A stretch of 64,000 bases of DNA, taken from positions 2,294,001 through 2,358,000 of the forward strand of contig VNWV01000003.1 of assembly GCA_009801085.1 (NCBI GenBank), in the 5' to 3' direction. The notes beneath the pieces were generated by a model. That model was not told the DNA's origin. It saw only the letters and a list, made by a program, of their open reading frames with translations, and searched no databases. Source of the stretch: Lasiodiplodia sp. COLG20. Lineage: Eukaryota; Ascomycota; Dothideomycetes; Botryosphaeriales; Botryosphaeriaceae. The position numbers and the translations under genes were made by a program. How positions within the stretch are numbered: position 1 is the first letter of the stretch; each line of letters opens with the position of its first letter. Below are positions 42,747 to 52,665 of this stretch, piece by piece.

Positions 42747-45700
42747 GGAAGAGCGGCAGCAAATGGCTTCCCGCTGCCACAGATCGTGTAAGAACAGTGA
42801 GATTGGGAGATTAGGAGATTGGCGTTGTCGGATTGCTACCTGTGTTTCTGGTTGGTCTCCATCCTTCAATCGGGTTCCTCCCCTGTCCCGATATCGGGCA
42901 TAAGGGGAATCGGGTTGGTGAGAGAATGATGGAAGTGGGAATGGGCGGTGAGTTGCATTTACATTGTACGAGGCATGAGACAAGGGGATGTCATGTCATA
43001 CAGGCTCATGCATAGCGTACGCGGCTGTCAGACAAGATAGCAGTGTCCAGTCAGAATTATGGATTTCTTTTCTCTAATACCCGCAGTCCTGAAACATACG
43101 TGCATGTGCGGCTCTCGTTCAACTCTGTTACCTGGAAAGAGAAGTATCTAGAATTGACCACGACGCATCATCTGTGTGCGGAGAGTATCTGATTGGACAT
43201 TATTATGGTCAAGAAAATCATCGAATGCAAGGGCGCCATCGAATTTTCTCGGTCGCTCGCGTGCCCAGTTGCCTATTCTTGGATTGACTCATTCTCGTGA
43301 GACTCGTCACTTTTCGGTTCTTGTTGCATTTTCTTCTAGAATTCTTTCCATTGTTCCCGTCAGGTCAATATCAGAGCGGTGAGGGACGAAAAGGAATCGA
43401 ACGAATCGTAGCGACTTCGATATTTTGAGCCAATCAAGATAGGCGAAGATCCGATCCGATCCTAGGAAGATTGCCGGAGACAAATAATCGCAAGCAACGC
43501 GTATCTTCCCGTCATCAACCCGTGCTTCTTGCTCCACGCGTCCTTCCATCAGTCGTCCGGTTGCAAAAAATGCATCACAGCACCAGCGCTGACATCAATA
43601 AAGTGAGGCAAAGAGAGGGGTCAACGACCAAACCGATGCACACACGACCAAAAGCCGGCAGAGGGCAAGACACACCCCAGGTGCCGCGGCGCCGGCCGCT
43701 ACTGCACGTTGCCGTCGGAGCTAGCCCGCTAGCGCCACGCGTAGCTCCCCGTTTCCAGTTATTCTTTTTTTCTTTTCTTTCTGGGATCTTATTTTCCTTC
43801 CTTTTTGTTCCACCCGCCGGGAATGCTCCTATCGGAACCAAACATAAAAAGAAAAAAGCAAAAGTTCCCGGGGTTTGGGAGCCGCAACGCATGTCTGTGT
43901 AACCGAAGCGTGGACTTTTTTGCTGAAAAAGAGAGAATGGAAATGACGAGAGCGCCGCTGGATTGGATGAAACGCGGGAATGCAGGATGCGGGAGCTACG
44001 GGAGATGGGAAACAGGAAACGGGATGGAAGCGGTGAGGGAACTGATCAGGTCAGAATAGCATGTGGGATCTGCAGTGAGGGCTGATGGTGAGGTTCCAAC
44101 AGAGAGGAAAGAAACGGGTGGGCTGAGGTGGCTGATGGACGTATGCTGTGTAACAAGACCAAACTCTGCCCCGGTAAGGAGGAATGAGGGGTGGACAGCC
44201 GGTCAGTCTTCCACAAGGCTGTAACAAGCGATATTGGCCATGGGGCGGCAGTTTCAGGGCGTCATTGTCAGCCTTGTAGTTGTCATCCGTCCATTCTGAG
44301 CAAGTAATGGGCTGATGAGGAAGGAAAAGCATTGACAAGAATGGTAGCCCAACTAAAAACAATTTACCGGTAAGTAGACAAGACGCCAAACAATTGGAAT
44401 CAGTGCAGCAGCAGCAACTAGCTTCGTCATGCCAAAGAACGTATGACGCATGCTGCATGAAGCAGCATCTCGTGGCGGTGGTGTGTGGTACCGTCCGGTG
44501 AGTCGAAAGAGGACGTGGTCGCATTGGCGTACATAATCAAGGCGGATGCATACGTAAGCGGCAAGCCGAAATCTTGTCTAGAAAGAACCGGTGAGCCTGG
44601 TGCGAGGAGCAGATGCATCTTTGCCTTGCCATCCAGCGAAAGTAGAGCTGGAGGTATCTGTCGGGAGCGCGCAGCCCAATGGCGTGTATGGGCTCTTCGG
44701 AGGCTTTACCGCGAGGCGCTGCACCTCATTGGCCGGGGAATGAGGTGCGCGCCATAAAAAGAAAAACAAAATACGAAGGATCGATAAGGAAATAAAAAAA
44801 AAAGGCCTCGTTTGATGAGGCAAGCAAAGGAACCAGTCGGCGACAATCCAACTAGGCAAACGATGCTGAGGCTTACCTTGCGGTCCCGCAGCGGGAGCCA
44901 GGTAAATGAAGAGCCCCACCCCAAAAAGTAAGTACACCCGCCCAAACTAGGAAAGCGTTACAACGGCCGACCTGCATAAGCAACGCATGCAGTGTGGTTT
45001 TCCTTTTTCCCCTCCCTCGCCTTGTCCCTGCCTGCGTACATACCGCCTTTTCTGGAAAGACCATCATGCCAACGGCTGGAATCCGTGAGATCTATCATGT
45101 CAACGGCCGGTACCGGGTGCCGCATCTCCGTTAATCTCATCGGTGGAACGTGGCTTTCGGTTCTCAGATGGCGGGATATCTCTGACATGATCATCAGTTG
45201 AGTTGACCTCCTTAGTTGGTCGTTGGGTCTGTGCACAAGAAAAACAGAAGAGGAAATACAATAAAAACGGCAGCGTGCATGCATTGCCGGCGAAGCTACC
45301 AGACAGGCCGTAGTCGCGCGAATGACTTCCGTGAAGATCGACGAGGGTGGACAGTGGAAAGGAAAGCTGCAGCATAGGCTAACGGCAGCCCTCATCATTG
45401 GCGGGTGTCACATCTTAGCTGACTAGGAAGCGCCGGCACGGATGGCTGCAGCATTTTAGTGAAAACCCTCCTTGTGGCCTCGAGTCCCACTTCTACGCTA
45501 GTCGCTGCATCGCTAGTTCACCGTTGGACTACGATGGGACCAAACAACGTCGACTGCTTGTACTCGGAGAAATTTAAAGTTTTTTCGTGAGGACGTGGCC
45601 TACAGCCCTGCCATAGCTGCCAGCTCTGTCTGGAGCAAGGCGCGCGCTGAAGGTCTTGAGAGAGGCTCAGACGAGGGCCATGTAGACTGTTTGGTGGGAC

Positions 45701-48170
45701 AGAGAAGCACCATGTCATGAAAGGCCATATTCTGTCGGTGAGCAGCATACTCTTCTGAAACGATTGAACATGCGCCAACCCAGCCGCGCGTCTAAGCAAC
45801 GCATTCGTGTTGCCCTCCTTCTTACGCTCATCGGCCCACAAGTGATCAGCAAATGCGGCCAGTACGAGCGATAATGTGAGGGTAGGTCGAGAGATGGTCA
45901 TAGGTAGCGCTTGTTTATTACGAGTAATGTTTAGCGTTGGAGTTAGTAGCTCGTCGGGTTGAACCGATTGGCCAGAGCAGTGGCGCGAGTCAAAGGCGAT
46001 GAGGTTGGTGGAAGGTATTGCGAAACGGCCCTTAGGTAAACGATCGAGCAATGCCCGGCGGCTGCGGATGCGGTCCCACTGTTGACACCGCATTCCGGGT
46101 TACCAGCCTCGGGCACCGTGTCGTCGGGCCCGGGAAATTGGACGAGGATGGTGGGAATAATCGTCTGACATGGCAAGGAGCATTGCGGAGCTGTCGACAC
46201 ACGATGAATCCGCAAGACCCCGGATGCTTGACTCGTGACGTAGGTACAAGCGGGCCCGTGGACGTTGATAGCGGGTACGGGCCATTGCAAGAAAACTGGA
46301 GACGAGGTCAGCAGCGGGCGAGCAGAGGGCGCCATACCGGGCGGAACGCGCGTTGCTTTTCTGTTGTGGCCCACGGAGGCATCGAGGTGAAAAAGCAAGC
46401 AGCGGATGACATCTTGTAGCAGATGCGCGTGCCGGCTGGCGGGCGAGATCGTGGCTTTGCCGCGTGGCGGGGCATCGGGCTCTGGAGCGCTAGTGCGTTC
46501 GGGAGCTGATCCGGCCGGGGCTGCGGCTTCGTCGACGAGGCGCGGAAGACGGAGGGTGACCGGGGGCGCGCAAGGACAGCGGAGCTGCGACATGGGCACA
46601 GCCCGGAGCTGCCGAGGGCTCTTCTCCGCAGATTGACGGCTGGAGAGGGCTGTTGCAAGAGGCATACCGGCCCGCAAAGGCGTAAGAGCGGTGAGATCTG
46701 GCGCCGCATAGCTGAATGGCAGATAGACGGGTGCGTGCGCGTGCGGGCAGAGCTCCGGCGCTGGCGATTGAGCTGGTGCGACTTCGACCGTTGAAGACTG
46801 GCCGTGGTGGGCATCGCCAGTTTGATGGTGGCAGTGGAACGGCGGCAGCGGGTGCTGCTGCTGCGTCGCCACCGCCGTCGAGGACCCTCTCTCGGCGCCA
46901 GGGCCACAGCATTTGTATCACACATGCTGGATCTCCTGTGGGGTTGCGCGGCGGCGGCATCGCAGCTCAGATCCTGGCTTGCAGCTGCGCCCAAGTTAGA
47001 GCCCCAGCAGCCGAAACGGCCAAGGCAGCCCGACGTCAGCCCTACCGCTCGCTTAGCAACCACCCAGCTCTTGACGTTGGAGCGCTGCCAGCCGCCCCCT
47101 CCCAGCTGTTCCTGATCCGCCGGGCGCGGGCTCGGGCGGGCTGGCCTAGCGGCGCTGGAGGCGTTGCTTGTTGCGTAACTGCTGCACCAGTAGGGCCACT
47201 TGGCTGCTGCATGCGACAGCTCATATCAGCCCGGATTTGCATCCGCGAGACGGCCGAGGGAATACAGACGCTGGGCTTGACCATCGCCAACCTAAAACAC
47301 GCGCGGGTCGGCCTAGCGCTCCAGGGTGATAATGTGACCAGTAAGTCGTCAATTCCCACCGCTGCTCGACGCGGCCGCCGGCAGCAGTAAATCTCCGAGT
47401 CATAGCCTGCTGATCCGTACGACCTCATCATGCGCCGAACGCCCGCCTGAGTCGCCGCTGTCCCGGTCGAGCAGGGCCGGCCGCCAAGGGCGAGATTTCG
47501 AGGCTGCTTCCAGAGATGCCGATCGACGCCATGTCCCAGCCGGAAGGTTCTGGGATCACAAGTGACGAGCTAAAAGCAACCCAGCAAATGAGCTTCCCCT
47601 GGCCCCATGCGCTTTCTCAAACCCACCCGCCAATCTACCCACCGCTCAATGGAGCCTCAAGAGCATCCCTGCCTGGTGGGCCCGCCTCTTCCAGAAGCCT
47701 TGCAAGCTTCCCAGAAAATATGATCACGGAGACGCGGCCCAGGGTCGCTGACTTCGTCCCGGGGAATCCCAATTGCCCCAATGCCCCAAGCTCCTGTTAG
47801 TCTCAGGCACGGCAGCCCTTGTCGGATCGCGCTACCTGATCATTGGTTTCCAGATTGCCGGCTCCACACGGAACGATTGTACAACCAACGGGCCGCTCCA
47901 TGCACCATGGATGCTTTCTTGTGGAAACAGCGTCGAGAGGTACTTTCAATGTGAGCAACGCTCTCACAAAGTCGACCGGCTTAGCGTCTTGTGGCTCGCC
48001 ATGCCAGAGCTTTGGTAACCTCCTCCTCTGAGCGTCGCGAGACGAGAAGCAAACTGGCGGTCGAGGTGCCGTATAAATACCTTGTCGTTCCTCCTCGCCA
48101 TCCTATCCACCATCGCATTCCAATCCCTTCACTTCGTCTTCCCTCTCGACTCCGACAACACAATCACACA
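42747..48170. other. Gene-poor, partly GC-rich stretch
   Basis: 5.4 kb, the largest gap in the window. The part from 46.0 to 47.5 kb is GC-rich with long overlapping frames on both strands; the longest, 45943-46872 minus (309 codons), is Pro/Ala/His-rich without domains. A minus-strand frame starting at 45900 (MTISRPTLTLSLVLAAFADHL) has a signal-peptide-like start but nothing recognisable afterwards. No RNA gene or transposon remnant recognised. Confidence 0.45.
48072..48079 (+). promoter_or_regulatory. TATA box of the zinc-ribbon gene
   Basis: TATAAATA, 92 bp before the ATG at 48171, followed by a pyrimidine-rich leader with ACAACACAATCACACA directly before the start codon. This is the clearest TATA element in the window and suggests a regulated or strongly expressed small gene. 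Confidence 0.7.
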
Positions 48171-48477
48171 ATGTCTTTCAACCAGTTCAACAACATCCGC
48201 CGCCATGAGATCCTCGAGCGTATGGGCATTGAGCAGCTTCCTGCCCTGATGCCCGGCCAGGAGCATCCCGACGTTGAGCCCGAAGAACGCCGCCCAGAAG
48301 TACCTCTCGTCATGCTTCCCGTGAGCAACAACCCATATTCCCCATCTTTTGCCGCCGTGCTTTCTGACCCGTGACCAGGTGCCTGGCAGGAAGTGCCCTT
48401 CTTGCCTTGCCAAGGGCGAAACCGTCTGGGTCATCCCCGGCAAATGCTGCCCTGCGTGTGGCACCCCTGTCAACTGA
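48171..48477 (+). CDS. Zinc-ribbon microprotein
   Basis: Two exons, 48171-48320 and 48379-48477, intron GTGAGC...TGACCAG (58 bp), phase 0, encode 82 residues. Exon 1 gives MSFNQFNNIRRHEILERMGI and an acidic, Pro/Glu-rich stretch; exon 2 gives a compact two-knuckle zinc ribbon, CPSC at one end and CCPACG at the other, 15 residues apart, ending TPVN. I do not recognise the family; the fold suggests protein or nucleic-acid contact rather than catalysis. A good TATA box at 48072, an A-rich leader and phase-correct splicing support it as a real gene. A further intron-like segment lies in its 3' UTR (48495-48553). Convergent with RPC25. Confidence 0.8.
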
Positions 48478-49398
48478 TGGACGATTGACTTCCAGTAAGT
48501 GTGATTTGCACGCCCCCCGCTGTCGTCGGATCTGACTAATTGCTCGCCTGCAGGTGACCTCGGAGTTCTACGGATGGAGTTCTTCTGGTTCGAAATTTGC
48601 CTTCGTTGAGGAGACTGGAGTTTCGATGGTTTCGGTTGGAGAGCGGCACCATACTGTACCATTTCCTTCTAGCCTGCCGACGAGTGTGGCATTTGCAGGC
48701 GCACGGCTTTGCGTTACTGGATGGCCTTTGGTGGATCGGCGCTTAAAAAAGTTATTTTGATTTCCTTCCCGGTTAATGGCGCGAATCAAGGTGGAAAGAT
48801 GATTGATCCGGGCGTGCTTCAGTCAAGGAAATTCGGAGTAACAGGGCTATGCAGAACGATTTCCAGCGGTTCGAGTGGTGTTGCCATTGCTTTGGGTAAT
48901 TGATTTCTACAACAATCTCTTGACACTGCAGCTTTTGTGAAACCTTGACCTTTTTAAGCATGTGTCGCATGCCGTAGGACACTTTATCGTTGTTGCCGCC
49001 GACAAAGTTTATCGTCTCGAGTTGCTTTATCTTATGTAGCTAGCCAACAAGGCGGGATCATTAGCGCAGTAGTCACCGTTGCAACCGGGAAGTCAGTTCC
49101 GCGCCCATTGCTTGTAAGCCGATCTGCAGTCCATACTTCGCATCAGTTCAAGACACTAATAGCTTTTTATGAACGTGACAGAACCAGGATTAAGGAAATC
49201 CAAAATAGGTCCATGTTTTCTGGCTTTTCATTGTCCGCATGGTTGGTTTGCCTTGAAGACTGTGCAGAAGAGGCTGATCCTTACCAGGGACTGAGGGGTA
49301 TCAATAAGAATGGCCGGGCATGCTTTGTGCTCCGAAAGTGATCGTCCATTGTCCATGTTTGGCGGACGAGGAAGCCTTGGCGTTGGTGGCCAGAGTGC
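48478..49398. other. 3' region of zinc-ribbon gene, including a UTR intron
   Basis: Starts with a segment having every mark of an intron at 48495-48553: GTAAGT donor, TGACTAAT branch region, CTGCAG acceptor, 59 bp, 17 bases after the stop codon. The remaining 850 bp to the RPC25 stop are AT-rich with no coding content recognised. Confidence 0.55.
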
Positions 49399-50385
49399 TC
49401 ATTCCTCCGCTTCACCTTCTTCCCACCACAGGGTGGGGCCAAGGCCTGCTTGTGCCATGGAAGCCTACGGATGTCAGTGGGAGCCAGTCTGTGGTCACAG
49501 ACCAAGGTCACGGCCACTCACAATGATGCGATACGGCGATTTTCTCTCCACTGGAGTGTCGTCTGTGGTGGGAGCCTGTGGTGACTGGTCTGTCCAGATC
49601 TCGGCCTCAACTCTAAAGCGCACAGTCTCTTCGAGATCGAAGAATAGCTCGTCTCCTTGCTCGGTGACCCAGACCCAAACGCGCTCGGCGCCAACGCTAA
49701 AGAAGTGGGGCGCGGTGTAAGCTCCGGGGAAGTCAATAGTAACCGGGTGGCGGACCGGTGAGGGTTCAGTTCTGACTTACTACTTCACGCCTTCGAAGAG
49801 GTTGACAGGCCCGGGTACAAAGATGTCGTCAAAGAACTCTAACGCGACTGTTCCAGCGTCAGAGATGGCTGTCACATTGGACCGAATACTGAGGGAAACA
49901 TACTCTTTATGCCTTCTTGGTCAGAGCCGCTGATCTTTCCCTCGATGATCTCGCCTTTGAAGGGGCGAAACACGACCAGTCGAAACTCGACTGTGTTGGG
50001 AGCAATGTCAGCCACGTAGCTGGAGTGGAATGATGTCGGGTTGACGGCGTTGGTGCAGAAGGAGCGTTGTACCATTGACGTTTACAATACCGGTGCCGTG
50101 ACCAATGAGGCCCTCGGAAGACTTGAGAATGTCGCGGAGGCAGATACACAAACCAACCTCCTGTATGACCTGCGGGCAGCACTGCATTAGTGAAGTTCGC
50201 GGAGTGACGGCCCACGTGGCGGACTGACTTTATTGGCGTATTTGGCGTGGATTGCATCCTTGATGGCCTGGATGCTAGACTTTTCAAACTCCTCGGGCTT
50301 GATCTGAATCAGATCCGAGATGGTGGTCTACAGGACGTCAGCAGTGTCACAGCATTTGACCGGGCGTGCATACAGTCAAAAACAT
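49399..50385 (-). CDS. RPC25: RNA polymerase III subunit Rpc25 (Rpb7-like stalk subunit)
   Basis: Seven small exons: 50385-50374, 50327-50229, 50169-50073, 49990-49904, 49847-49781, 49696-49522 and 49464-49399; 200 residues (yeast 212). Exon 1 is 12 nt and encodes only MFLT. Joined exons read TTISDLIQIKPEEF, IHAKYANKVIQEVGLCICL, GTGIVNVNVEFRLVVFRPFKGEI (the Rpb7-type N-terminal domain), then FFDDIFVPGPVNLFEG and ERVWVWVTEQGDELFFD of the OB-fold, and end QAGLGPTLWWEE, matching the conserved GLG..WW tail. With Rpc17 it forms the Pol III stalk needed for initiation on tRNA and 5S genes. The fifth intron has two possible acceptors; CTTTAG at 49697-49699 keeps the frame and is used. Divergent from the NUFIP-domain gene. 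Confidence 0.92.
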
Positions 50386-50724
50386 GGCTGCACTTCGACG
50401 GTGGGTCGTGCGGCAGGTTACCGGTGAGAAGGTGGAAGAAAGGAATGTGAGAGCTAAGAGAGAAGTGCCGTTTAAGCAAGGGTCAGGCCGGGCGCGCAAG
50501 CAGCCCCATTCTAGATTTGGACGACAGAGTGGCAGGTGAAGGAAAAGGTCGTTGGCGCGGGCAACCGCGTCGCTTCACCGCCTTCGGGCTTGGCAAAATT
50601 TCATCATATCCCGGTCTTTTTTTGCCCGACGCGCGCGACCACTGCCATCTCCCGCAACATTTCGCGCCGTCACCGTCTCGCAACGCCACTACAAGCGACA
50701 GTTTGCTGTACATTCCGTCGCGCG
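50386..50724. promoter_or_regulatory. Shared divergent promoter of RPC25 and NUFIP-domain gene
   Basis: 339 bp between opposing start codons. CAAAATTTCATC at about 50597 resembles the AAAATTTT-type element of yeast ribosome-biogenesis promoters, but with one copy this is only suggestive. Confidence 0.5.
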
Positions 50725-52251
50725 ATGGCTGGGTTCTCTTTCCCACCGCCTCCTCCACCTCCGCCTAAGGCGACATCCCAGGATGCAAGCTCTGCGACGA
50801 ATCAGACACAACCTGGTGGGTACGGACAGCGCCCGAACAGAGGCGGAGGAGACAGAGGCCGCGGTCGTGGGAGAGGACGAGGCAATCAAAGTCGCGGCGG
50901 TTTTGGCAGAGGGGGTGCTACTAACAGTCATGCTGCTCTGAATTATTCTTCGCAGTTTAATCGCTCTCTGCCGCAGCAGCACGCCTCTCCGCAGCAGAAC
51001 ATGTATGCCGGCGGACACCCTTTCAACATGGGAACTTTACCCGCTGGTGGACATATCAATCCGGCATTCGTAAATCCAACCCTCCCTACGCCCCAGCCTT
51101 GGTTTTCTCAAGTCCCGTCAAGTCAGACAATGGGATACAGACCGCCAGCTCCGACCGCGTCCAGCCCGCACCGTCCGCCTTCCGCCTCACGACCTACAAA
51201 TAAGTCAAAAGTACAAACTGCACCCTCCGTGCCAAGTTTTGGATTCGCGCTTCCAACAACCCAGCCGCCTGCGTTGCCGAAAGGTCATAGAGAGGGGGCC
51301 AACCCCAAGAAAAGGAAGACCAACATGCTTGGCCTCACCCCTCGTGGCGATATGCATGAGGACAGCGAAGAAGATGATGCCGACGAAGAGGCCAAGTTTA
51401 AATCAATGGGTGGAGTGTCAGTTATTCTCTCCCTTGTTTTTATTTTCGTATTGAGATGGCACTAATCTACACAGTCTTCAATTCGAGTACAAGGGAATGT
51501 CTTCCACGCTAAAGACCCCCGAGGAGATTGCTGCCTGGATCGAAGAGCGAAGAAAACGGTTTCCTACAAAGCAGCGCATTGCACAGAAGCAAAAGGAAGA
51601 AGAGGAGAAAAGGCGTGCCAGAGAGGAGGCCCAGGCCGAGAGGAAACCGAGATACCCGCAGAAAGAGAAGGACACTAAGAAGAGGAAGCGCAAGGATGAT
51701 GACAAGCCGGAAAAGGCTATCAGAAAGGCAGAGAAACTCCGTGCGAAGCTAAGAAAGGCTGAGGAAGCAGTAGCGAAGGCGAAGGCAAAGCTGGATTCCA
51801 AAGCTGCAAACGAAAATATGCCAAAGAGGAACTTAGGCATCGATTATGGCAGCGATGACAGTGCCGGAAAAAGTGGTGATGACGTCTCGAGCTCTCTTGC
51901 AGAAAGCTCATCCGACGTCTCGACAGATTCGGAATCGGATAGTTCTTCATCTTCAGGCGGTTCGAGTGATGACGACGCACCTCCGGAAGAAGAGTCATCG
52001 GCGAAGCGACCGGTGAAAGTCCACTTGCCCAACCGAAAAGCCGTGCAGGCCACCACCACACGCCCTCGTCGAGATAAAGGCAAGGAAGCACCCAAAAGAG
52101 TGACGTTACGTGAGAGGGTAAGTCCAGACAATCTCCATTATCATGGATCCGATACTAAGCCTAGCAGATGGCAGAGCAAGAGCGTCGACAAGATGCAGAA
52201 GTTGTCTTGCGATTTGTGAAAATGCTTGGTGAAAAGGGCATGCTCGAGTGA
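50725..52251 (+). CDS. NUFIP1-domain protein, snoRNP assembly factor candidate
   Basis: Three exons, 50725-51416, 51475-52117 and 52168-52251 (phases 2 and 0), 472 residues. The N-terminus is MAGFSFPPPPPPPP, then an RG-rich box (GRGRGRGRGNQSRGGFGRGG) and a long Pro/Ser/Gln-rich disordered part. The NUFIP1 conserved segment starts near residue 240: STLKTPEEIAAWIEERRKRFPTKQRI, followed by a Lys/Arg/Glu coiled helix and an acidic Ser tract. The last exon encodes MAEQERRQDAEVVLRFVKMLGEKGMLE, a C-terminal helix that only appears after splicing. NUFIP1 and yeast Rsa1 act with Snu13/15.5K and Hit1 in box C/D snoRNP assembly in the nucleus. ATG 50725 is chosen because it begins the Pro-rich start; the frame is open upstream. 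Next to RPC25 and REX1, also small-RNA genes. Confidence 0.87.
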
Positions 52252-52665
52252 AAGCTCTCGCTGGCGTGCATAAGGGATGCATAGAGGAAAGCTCGGGTGC
52301 TGATCAGAGCTGGACGGCTCCAAAGGAGGCATCGAGACTCAGGCAGTGCGCAAGTCTATTGAAAGTTTGCAGTGTATATAAACTCAAGAGTGGCACGGCC
52401 TGTATACCCAATATTTGAGGCCAATTGATAAATCCCATCCTAAGAAGAATCGCTAAAACTTAATACATGACTGCTCGTGAGCTATGATTACGTCACCGGA
52501 CCCTGAGCTGCGCTAAAACTGATATTCGGGCCGACTCAATCTTATCGCATTGCTGCCTCCAGATTTTCGGAGCTTCAGCAACTGCCGCCGCATCTCGAGT
52601 GCCGCCCCGCTGCATCCACCTCCGATCAAGTCCCAGCACGGGAACAGCGCGCCGCAAACGCCATT
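52252..52665. promoter_or_regulatory. Region between NUFIP-domain gene and REX1
   Basis: 414 bp: 3' flank of the NUFIP gene, then the REX1 promoter. Nothing specific recognised. Confidence 0.4.

Noticed and set aside
45518..45900. Signal-peptide-like start MTISRPTLTLSLVLAAFADHL on the minus strand
   Set aside because: Only the first 20 residues look meaningful; remainder lacks cysteine pattern or domain and no promoter or splice evidence.
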